Shown here: positions 1 through 5,441 of the stretch, one piece after another
Layout: each line of letters starts with the position of its first letter
How positions within the stretch are numbered: position 1 is the first letter of the stretch
Origin: CAYTLQ01 sp964438715
GTDB taxonomy: Bacteria; Bacteroidota; Ignavibacteria; Ignavibacteriales; Ignavibacteriaceae
Assembly: GCA_964438715.1 (NCBI GenBank)
Contig: CAYTLQ010000152.1
Location: 1-5,441, forward strand
Direction of reading: 5' to 3'
Length of the DNA: 5,441 bases
Translations under genes and position numbers: made by a program
Notes under the pieces: generated by a model
Database searches by the model: none
What the model was told of the DNA's origin: nothing
The model's input: only the letters and a program-made list of their open reading frames with translations

Positions 1-654
1 TTTCTGGACTGGACAAATATAATCCTCCACGACAAAGCCTTTTATCCAATTTTAATACATAATTTAATACCAATTTATGGCGTTCTTTTTCTTGAGTGGG
101 ACACCTACATTTTGTTAAGTATTTACATTCTGGAAACTTTAATAATCGGAATATTTAATATCCCAAAGATTTTAATGTCTCAGTTACCTGTTAATAGTAA
201 AAGCGGAGGCAGTTCTGAATACTCATTTTGGGGCAAAATGGGTTTTGTTTTATTCTTTCTTATTCATTATATGATATTTAACTTTGGACAAATCGAACTA
301 TTTTTGGACAATAATTCACTTCACTTATCATCATTTAACTTTCTCCTTAAACTCTTAACAACTAATGTAAATTATCAAATTGCGGTTGCATCGGTAATTG
401 TTTCAAATCTTGGCGCATTTCTTTTCAATTATATCGGTAAAGAGCAATACAAAAAAATGAATCCGTTAACTTTAGTATTTTTACCCTATGGCAGAGTTAT
501 GCTTCAACAGTTTGTTGGTATTTTCGGATCTTTTTTAGTTGTTCTGTTTAACCTTCCTATTCTGCTTCTCATCTTACTTCAAACAGCAAAATTTTTCGGA
601 GAAATTATCAGCCACTATTTTTTCGATGAAGTAATTCAGTTCGAATCAAATTGA
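1..654 (+). CDS. DUF6498-like integral membrane protein, 5' end outside the window
   Basis: The reading frame is open from base 1 to a TGA at 652-654, giving 217 codons with no start; the TTG at 112 is internal, because the codons before it (1-37) continue the same membrane-protein pattern. Hydrophobic segments lie at about codons 14-31, 36-57, 80-96, 128-144 and 170-195, so this is a polytopic inner-membrane protein. Features that recall the DUF6498 family are the early stretch with ILETLIIGIFNIPKIL (about codons 43-58), a PYGR motif at codons 162-165, and a final hydrophobic helix followed by a conserved-looking K197 and H205. The usual family length of roughly 200-250 residues suggests little is missing. 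The family has no established function, and none is claimed. The gene lies 67 bases upstream of the epimerase on the same strand, with no convincing terminator between them. The family assignment rests on remembered motif resemblance. Confidence 0.72.
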   Translation, partial: FLDWTNIILHDKAFYPILIHNLIPIYGVLFLEWDTYILLSIYILETLIIGIFNIPKILMSQLPVNSKSGGSSEYSFWGKMGFVLFFLIHYMIFNFGQIELFLDNNSLHLSSFNFLLKLLTTNVNYQIAVASVIVSNLGAFLFNYIGKEQYKKMNPLTLVFLPYGRVMLQQFVGIFGSFLVVLFNLPILLLILLQTAKFFGEIISHYFFDEVIQFESN

Positions 655-721
655 TCAATCTTTGCCCTTAAGACACTTATATGTAAATTAAGATTTGTTT
701 TTTATTTTTTTTCGGAATTTT

Positions 722-1759
722 ATGCATTATCTCATAACAGGCGGAGCCGGATTTTTAGGAATAAACCTTGTTCGATATTTACTTCAAAAAGGTGAAAAAG
801 TCACTTCTCTTGATATTTCACCATTTGAGTATGCTGATGTTAAAGATAAAATCACTGTCGTAAACGGTGATATTCGAAATTTTGATCTTTTAATGAAGAG
901 ATTCAGCGGTGTTGATATTGTTGTACACTGTGCTGCTGCTCTCCCACTTTATTCGAAGGAAGATATTTTCACTACTGATATTGACGGGACAAGAAATGTT
1001 CTTGAAGCTGCAGAAAAAAATAAAGTCCGGAGAGTAATTCATATATCATCAACTGCTGTATATGGAATACCTGATCATCATCCGCTTTATGAGGATGATA
1101 AACTTCATGGAGTTGGACCATACGGAGAGGCAAAAGTTTTAGCGGAAGCTGAATGCCTGAAATATCGTAGCAGAGGCATGTGCGTTCCTATTCTTCGTCC
1201 AAAATCTTTTATTGGACCCGAGCGTCTGGGCGTTTTTGATTTATTGTTTGACTGGGCAAAGGACGGTCATGGGTTCCCTATTATTGGTAAAGGTGATAAT
1301 CTTTACCAATTTCTTGATGTGGAAGATCTTTGTGAAGCAATTTATCTTTGTGCCACTTTAGATGATAAAATAGTCAACGACACTTTTAACATTGGGGCTA
1401 AGGTTTTTGGCACTATTAAACAAGACTATCAGGCCGTTCTTGATTATGCCGGTTTTGGTAAAAAAATCGTTCCACTTCCTGAAAAACTTGTTATTGGCAC
1501 TCTTGTCTTGCTTGAAAAACTCAAACTTTCACCTTTGTATAAATGGGTATATGAAACTGCCTCTAAAGATTCGTTCGTGAGTATCGAGAAAGCCGAGAGA
1601 GTTCTAGGGTTTAAGCCTAAATACTCAAATCAGGATGCTCTAATCAGAAATTATAAATGGTATATTGAGCATTTAAACGAATTCAGGAATTCTTCAGGTG
1701 TGTCGCACAGAGTGCCCTGGAAACAGGGGATTCTCCGGTTTGCAAAAATATTTTTTTAA
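722..1759 (+). CDS. NAD(P)-dependent epimerase/dehydratase (extended short-chain dehydrogenase/reductase)
   Basis: The 345-residue product begins MHYLITGGAGFLG, a Rossmann first strand with the GxxGxxG dinucleotide motif at G7, G10 and G13. An acidic residue after strand 2 (D31) is compatible with NAD(H) preference, and NGD at 48-50 is the usual adenine-side motif. The catalytic set is present: S109/S110/T111 in ISSTAVYG and the YxxxK pair Y134/K138 in YGEAK. LRPKSFIGP (158-166) and the QFLDVEDL stretch (196-203) are typical of sugar-nucleotide epimerases, dehydratases and 3-beta-hydroxysteroid-dehydrogenase-like members. The substrate cannot be read from the sequence. I chose ATG 722 over the in-frame TTG at 695 because 722 puts the first Rossmann strand at the amino end; the upstream extension (MFFIFFRNF) comes from T-rich leader. 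The ribosome site is weak (CGGA, 713-716). The carboxyl end (321-345) is basic and then hydrophobic beyond the normal fold. The gene ends 24 bases before the deoxyhypusine-synthase-like gene, which suggests co-transcription. Confidence 0.93.
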   Translation: MHYLITGGAGFLGINLVRYLLQKGEKVTSLDISPFEYADVKDKITVVNGDIRNFDLLMKRFSGVDIVVHCAAALPLYSKEDIFTTDIDGTRNVLEAAEKNKVRRVIHISSTAVYGIPDHHPLYEDDKLHGVGPYGEAKVLAEAECLKYRSRGMCVPILRPKSFIGPERLGVFDLLFDWAKDGHGFPIIGKGDNLYQFLDVEDLCEAIYLCATLDDKIVNDTFNIGAKVFGTIKQDYQAVLDYAGFGKKIVPLPEKLVIGTLVLLEKLKLSPLYKWVYETASKDSFVSIEKAERVLGFKPKYSNQDALIRNYKWYIEHLNEFRNSSGVSHRVPWKQGILRFAKIFF

Positions 1760-1783
1760 CTATCATAAAATAAGGAACAGGCT

Positions 1784-2827
1784 ATGTACATAAAAAAAGA
1801 ATTGCTGAATGAAACCATTGAGCATTTCGATATCAAGAAACATAATGTGGTTGAATTAGTTGATTCGATGGAAAAAATGGCTTTTCAGGCCAGGAATCTC
1901 AATAGAGCGGCCCGTATTTATAATATGATGCTCGAGGATAAGAACTGTACCGTTATTCTTACACTTGCAGGAAGCCTCTTTTCGGCCGGACTCAAAAAAA
2001 TTGTTTATGATATGATAATGAACAATATGGTTGATGTAATCGTTTCTACCGGCGCTATTATGGTAGATCAGGACTTCTTTGAAGCGCTGGGTTTCAAACA
2101 TTACATAGGTTCGCCATTTGCAGATGATAATCAGTTAAGAGAACTCACCATTGATAGAATATATGATACTTATATTGATGAAGATGAATTACGCATTTGT
2201 GATGATACGACTGCAAAAATTTTTGATAGTCTTGAGCCAAGACCATATTCTTCTCGTGAACTTTTGTGGGAGTTTGGTAAATATCTTGATGAAAATGGTG
2301 GACCAAAATGTGAGGACAGTGTCGTTTATGCTGCATACAAGAAAAATGTTCCTATATTTGTTCCTGCTTTTTCCGATTGTTCAGCTGGATTTGGTTTTGT
2401 AGTGCACCAGACAAAAAATCCCGATAAACATGTTTCTCTTGACTCGGCAAAAGATTTTCTCGAATTAACCCGAATAAAAACATCCAGCAAGGAAACTGGT
2501 ATCTTTATGGTGGGTGGAGGCGTGCCAAAGAATTTCACTCAGGATATTGTTGTTGCAGCAGACATTCTTCAGGAAAATGCCCCTATGCATAAATATGCTA
2601 TTCAGATTACCGTTGCCGACGAAAGGGATGGCGGATTATCAGGCTCAACATTAAAAGAAGCCAGTTCATGGGGTAAGGTTGAAACTACCTATGAGCAGAT
2701 GGTATTTGCTGAGGCCACTCTTGCAATGCCCCTTATAGCCTCTTATGGATATCATAAGGGTGCATGGAAAAATCGTGAAGCTAAAGAGTGGACAAAATTG
2801 TACTCAAAGGTAAATGCTGAGGCTTAA
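1784..2827 (+). CDS. Deoxyhypusine-synthase-like enzyme, possibly 1,9-bis(guanidino)-5-aza-nonane synthase
   Basis: The 347-residue protein is recognisable along its length as a deoxyhypusine synthase (DHS) family member: the NMVDVIVSTG strand (81-90), VPIFVPAFSD (189-198), VGGGVPKN (243-250) and the SGSTLKEASSWGKV block (286-299). DHS enzymes transfer an aminobutyl group through NAD chemistry and an imine on a lysine. K298 matches the human catalytic lysine K329, and W296, E292, D198 and D282 match human W327, E323, D238 and D313. The positions matching human D243, H288 and D316 are F203, N250 and L285, so spermidine and the usual proton-relay histidine are not handled in the standard way. 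Bacteria also lack the eIF5A acceptor. A bacterial DHS-like subgroup is annotated as condensing two agmatines to 1,9-bis(guanidino)-5-aza-nonane; that or a homospermidine-type reaction is my inference. ATG 1784 follows AAGGA at 1772-1776 with good spacing. The likely cytosolic enzyme is the last gene before a strong terminator. The alignment to human DHS is from memory. Confidence 0.9.
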   Translation: MYIKKELLNETIEHFDIKKHNVVELVDSMEKMAFQARNLNRAARIYNMMLEDKNCTVILTLAGSLFSAGLKKIVYDMIMNNMVDVIVSTGAIMVDQDFFEALGFKHYIGSPFADDNQLRELTIDRIYDTYIDEDELRICDDTTAKIFDSLEPRPYSSRELLWEFGKYLDENGGPKCEDSVVYAAYKKNVPIFVPAFSDCSAGFGFVVHQTKNPDKHVSLDSAKDFLELTRIKTSSKETGIFMVGGGVPKNFTQDIVVAADILQENAPMHKYAIQITVADERDGGLSGSTLKEASSWGKVETTYEQMVFAEATLAMPLIASYGYHKGAWKNREAKEWTKLYSKVNAEA

Positions 2828-2852
2828 TTACACTCTGCAGTAAATTCTTATT

Positions 2853-2880
2853 AACCCGCTCAATTAAGAGCGGGTTTTTT
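2853..2880 (+). terminator. Rho-independent terminator after the DHS-like gene
   Basis: AACCCGCTC (2853-2861) pairs perfectly with GAGCGGGTT (2868-2876) around a six-base AATTAA loop, and the stem runs into six T (2875-2880), then G and four more T. It starts 25 bases after the stop codon of the DHS-like gene. Read from the - strand the stem is not followed by a T tract, so it should end only the rightward transcript and not the convergent lipoprotein transcript. Confidence 0.93.
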
Positions 2881-3013
2881 GTTTTAAACTGATTTTATGC
2901 AATGTGAGCTAATGAAACAAAATCTCTCAAAGAAAATGTAAAATTCATCGAAAATTAAAATTATCTGTTTCAGCGCTTTTGATTGAAATTAGGTTTATCA
3001 GTTATGAAAAGAT

Positions 3014-3042
3014 ATAATACAAATACGAAAAAAGTCTATCAA
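3014..3042 (-). promoter_or_regulatory. Sigma-70-like promoter candidate in the convergent gap
   Basis: On the - strand TTGATA (3042-3037) is followed after exactly 17 bases by TATTAT (3019-3014), each one mismatch from the classical -35 and -10 hexamers. It lies just past the end of the lipoprotein tail and would fire leftward into 2881-3007, towards the terminator and the 3' end of the DHS-like gene. The only frame it would feed is a 17-codon stretch (2948-2895) with nothing to recommend it. The region is very AT-rich, and Bacteroidota primary promoters use a different consensus, so chance is a serious alternative. Confidence 0.22.
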
Positions 3043-3073
3043 TTACTATGATGTCGCTTTAAGTTGGAAGAAT

Positions 3074-3148
3074 TTATTCCTGATAGAGCAACTGAACTTC
3101 AGAAGAATTTAACTCCCTTGAGTAAATTCTTAAATCATCATATAATCC
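3074..3148 (-). other. Out-of-frame carboxyl tail of the lipoprotein LamG domain
   Basis: Leaving the lipoprotein frame after F688 (codon TTT, 3152-3150) and skipping one base gives 24 uninterrupted codons, 3148 down to 3077, then TAA at 3076-3074. They read GLYDDLRIYSREL, then a short linker, then VQLLYQE. This is the standard end of a LamG/concanavalin-like domain, whose last core strand is typically of the form DDVRIYNRALS followed by a helix-like EIxxLY. In the annotated frame the protein instead adds only R-I-I and stops at TGA (3140-3138). The restored protein would be about 712 residues. Removing one T from the TTT restores it most simply (ATG TTC GGA). Confidence 0.85.
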
Positions 3149-5213
3149 GAAACATACCTGAATCCCGGGTAACACTGTTACCCACAAAACGCAACGGACA
3201 AAAGCTGTTAATGAACCCACTGTTTGTATCCAATATCATTTTTTTATTCAGGTAAATACGGGTTATTGAGCCATTCATAATAATTACAATATGATTCCAT
3301 ACTCCCTTCACTAAACTATTCGCCGCATTATTAAATACACCACCTTTACTGAATCCTATTTTTGAAGTTACATTATCCCAGATCAGTTGAATATTGCCGC
3401 TATCCGAGTATGCATTCCCTAATATCACTGAATTATTAGTATTTGCAGAAGAAATATTTATCCAAAAAGAACACGAAAAAATATTTGAACTCACTTCAGG
3501 AATCTGAAGAATTGCATTCGTTGCATTTAACGATAATGCTTGCCCTGCTGTTCCTTTTCTGGATGAGGAAAATTCTGTATTAAAACCCAAAGCATTATTA
3601 TTGCTCCCGCTTATGTCATTTGTATTTCCTTCAAAAGTATAATGGGCAATAAGACCATCTGCAGGAATAGAATTATTACTTACAACAAATCTGATATTCT
3701 TTACAATTAGATTTGATGTATCATTAACCGAAACAATAGTGCTACTACCAATATTACCGAGAGCGATCAATTTTGTTGTGGCGCCGGATTCATATCCGGT
3801 TATTATTCGTGCAATATTTCTATCGGAAGTACCCCAGATATAATTAGGGGGTTTTTGTCCGAGGTAAGTTGTTGCAGATAATTCAACTGTATCACCCTGA
3901 TTCACAAAAATTGTGTCTATACCATAAGGAAGGGATGAGTTAACATTAACAAAAAGTCCTTGAGCAACTGAATAAAATCCCTGACTATTAAACTCATCGA
4001 ATATGTAAGAGTTGGAGGAGATATTTACATTATCTTTTATAGATAACCGTATGGTAATGTTCTGGTTACCTCGTTTTGGAGTCATATAATTAAGCCAATA
4101 AAAACTCCCTGCGTAGAGGTTTAGATCTTCCTGAATCTCGAGGAATCGTGTCGTGACCTGTGATACATTTGTTATTTTGAAATAACCACTATTACCAATT
4201 TGCCGTAAAACATTTTCATCAATTTCTGAGCCCAATCCGATAGTATAAACTTTTTTATCGCCTCTTTCGTTAAGTACATCATTAAGCGTACTGCTTCCCT
4301 GTGTATCACTGCCATCAGTAAGACAAATAAGAGCACCTTGCTGAATACCACTCAGTGAATAATTATCTTCCCATCTTTTTAGACCCGTGACTATTGCCCC
4401 GTAAAGATTTGTTGTTGCAAAGCCCTGTTGAATTGAGCTAACAGCATTCAGCAACAACTGTTTATTATCGGTAAAATCCTGAAGAAGTACCGGAGTTTCA
4501 GAGAATACATATATTGCCAATTCTTGTTTGGCTGTCATATTATTTATTAATGTGCTGGCGGCGTCTTTTATGGAATTGAGTGTCGAAGCAACACTTGAAC
4601 TATTATCAATAAGCAAAACTGTTTTTAATACATAAGGAATATTTTCTCTTTTTCTGATATTCAATGCGGATTCAGTTGGTGATATCGGATTTTCGTTTTC
4701 GAGTAAAATAAAATTCTCTTTTGTAAGATTAGTTACTCCCCTGTTATCCATATCTGTTACCTGAAACATAATATTTATAAAACAAGGAAGCGCGGACTCC
4801 AGAAAATGCGGGATAAGTACATAACCCGGAACACCACTAAATCGCGATCGTGTGGTAAATTTCCAAACAGGTCCTTCTTTTTTACTTCCATCACTTTTTG
4901 TCGCAATTACTTTCCAGTAATAAACAGTGTTGTAATCCAAATTTTCAACGAGAATAGAATTAACTGATGTATCCTGAGCTATTTTTGCAATAGGAGGATT
5001 TACTTTATCGAAATAAACATCATATTTTACAGCATCTGTTGCCTTCCAGGAGAGGGATAAGTTTATTTCAATTTTCGTTGATTCATCCGCCGGGACAGGA
5101 GAATTAGGAATAGAAACATCGGATACCGGATCAGTTATCTTCTCGGCACAAGAAAAAAGAAATATTGATGCAAATAGTACCAGAAAGCTTCGGAAAATGA
5201 CCTTATTCAACAT
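3138..5213 (-). CDS. Surface lipoprotein with FN3, VWA, Ig-like and truncated LamG domains
   Basis: The 691-residue product starts with a lipoprotein signal peptide: basic MLNKVIFR, a hydrophobic core, then the lipobox LFSC with the lipidated cysteine at C22. A fibronectin-III-like domain follows at about 35-121 (LSW near 54-56, YYWKVIAT, VWKFTT). A von Willebrand A domain lies at about 195-365, with a complete metal-binding MIDAS site: D203-x-S205-x-S207, T268 in ATTNL, and D300 in LTDGSD. A beta-rich linker and an Ig-like (Big2-type) segment are suggested at about 420-512 (NQGDTVELSA, W460). A LamG/concanavalin-like domain begins near 518 (DGLIAHYTFEGN). The last residues (GMFRII) break off where LamG domains normally continue; the rest is in the next frame (see the 3074-3148 entry). 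Such proteins sit on the outer membrane and bind proteins or glycans; the ligand here is unknown. ATG 5213 is chosen because the signal peptide starts there; only an A-rich stretch precedes it, with no Shine-Dalgarno. The gene appears monocistronic and convergent with the left-hand genes. Confidence 0.9.
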   Translation of the reverse strand: MLNKVIFRSFLVLFASIFLFSCAEKITDPVSDVSIPNSPVPADESTKIEINLSLSWKATDAVKYDVYFDKVNPPIAKIAQDTSVNSILVENLDYNTVYYWKVIATKSDGSKKEGPVWKFTTRSRFSGVPGYVLIPHFLESALPCFINIMFQVTDMDNRGVTNLTKENFILLENENPISPTESALNIRKRENIPYVLKTVLLIDNSSSVASTLNSIKDAASTLINNMTAKQELAIYVFSETPVLLQDFTDNKQLLLNAVSSIQQGFATTNLYGAIVTGLKRWEDNYSLSGIQQGALICLTDGSDTQGSSTLNDVLNERGDKKVYTIGLGSEIDENVLRQIGNSGYFKITNVSQVTTRFLEIQEDLNLYAGSFYWLNYMTPKRGNQNITIRLSIKDNVNISSNSYIFDEFNSQGFYSVAQGLFVNVNSSLPYGIDTIFVNQGDTVELSATTYLGQKPPNYIWGTSDRNIARIITGYESGATTKLIALGNIGSSTIVSVNDTSNLIVKNIRFVVSNNSIPADGLIAHYTFEGNTNDISGSNNNALGFNTEFSSSRKGTAGQALSLNATNAILQIPEVSSNIFSCSFWINISSANTNNSVILGNAYSDSGNIQLIWDNVTSKIGFSKGGVFNNAANSLVKGVWNHIVIIMNGSITRIYLNKKMILDTNSGFINSFCPLRFVGNSVTRDSGMFRII

Positions 5214-5441
5214 CTTTTTTTAATTTATTCAGGGTGAAATTAACAAAAAATACTCAATGCAGGAAAAAGACAGTCTTATGAATGTATCACAAAAAATAAA
5301 CCTAAAATCCGATATAGAGGCGAAAATTAAAGGAAATTTCTTATTGAAACTATGAATTTTCATTTGAGTTAGACATTGATAAAAGATTTTTGCTTGAGGG
5401 ATGATTTTTTGGGTCATTAAGAACAAAGTATTTCCCTTATT

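Noticed and set aside
661..712. Possible terminator or promoter in the gap before the epimerase (CTTAA...TTAAG pairing, T-rich run, TTTGCC/TAAATT hexamers, TTTG-type elements).
   Set aside because: The stem is only five AT-rich pairs with a long loop, and the promoter-like boxes are weak or wrongly spaced for either the classical or the Bacteroidota consensus.
695..721. Upstream TTG start that would add nine residues to the epimerase.
   Set aside because: The added residues are phenylalanine-rich translation of a T-rich leader, and ATG 722 puts the Rossmann strand at the normal distance from the start.
1856..2538. Several 60-80 codon frames on both strands inside the DHS-like gene.
   Set aside because: All overlap a well-supported conserved gene in other frames and have no independent start signals or motifs.
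3013..3018. Perfect TATAAT on the + strand in the convergent gap.
   Set aside because: No -35-like hexamer lies 16-18 bases upstream, no extended -10 TG is present, and nothing on the + strand follows that it could serve.
2895..3051. Very short open frames in the convergent gap (17 codons on the - strand at 2948-2895; 15 codons on the + strand at 3004-3051).
   Set aside because: They are of chance length, lack ribosome sites and have no recognisable sequence features.
3064..3255. 63-codon open frame on the + strand across the end of the lipoprotein gene.
   Set aside because: It starts at TTG and runs antisense to the LamG coding sequence and its out-of-frame tail; it looks like a shadow of that gene.
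5229..5426. 65-codon open frame on the - strand upstream of the lipoprotein gene.
   Set aside because: It needs a TTG start, has no ribosome site, shows no domain or signal peptide, and has the skewed composition of translated AT-rich intergenic DNA.

Overview
This is an AT-rich bacterial window holding four protein-coding genes and no RNA gene, insertion sequence or CRISPR array that I can recognise. The gene content suggests the Bacteroidota/Ignavibacteriota/Chlorobi side of bacteria: a DUF6498-like membrane protein, a bacterial deoxyhypusine-synthase-like enzyme, and a large lipoprotein combining fibronectin III, von Willebrand A and LamG domains. That placement is an inference from protein types and base composition, not a proven assignment.

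Left half, + strand. Positions 1-654 hold the 3' part of a polytopic membrane protein whose start lies before the window. It is followed by an NAD(P)-dependent epimerase/dehydratase (722-1759) and, 24 bases later and behind a good ribosome binding site, a deoxyhypusine-synthase-like enzyme (1784-2827). A strong intrinsic terminator (2853-2880) closes this unit. The last two genes very probably share a transcript; the membrane protein, 67 bases upstream of the epimerase, may belong to it. The enzyme keeps the catalytic lysine and NAD-site residues of deoxyhypusine synthase. It lacks the acidic residues that hold spermidine and the catalytic histidine, so it most likely acts on a different polyamine substrate. 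Agmatine, giving 1,9-bis(guanidino)-5-aza-nonane, is my leading hypothesis.

Right half, - strand. Positions 3138-5213 encode a 691-residue surface lipoprotein, convergent with the left-hand unit. Its LamG domain ends prematurely. Shifting frame by one base at about 3146-3152 gives 24 more uninterrupted codons that read as the normal LamG carboxyl end and stop at 3074-3076. The gene is therefore frameshifted by mutation, by sequencing error, or by a +1 ribosomal shift.

Gaps. Positions 655-721 are a T-rich leader before the epimerase. Positions 2881-3073 between the convergent genes hold no credible gene, only a promoter-like pair of hexamers on the - strand. Positions 5214-5441, upstream of the lipoprotein, hold no credible gene and no promoter I can defend.
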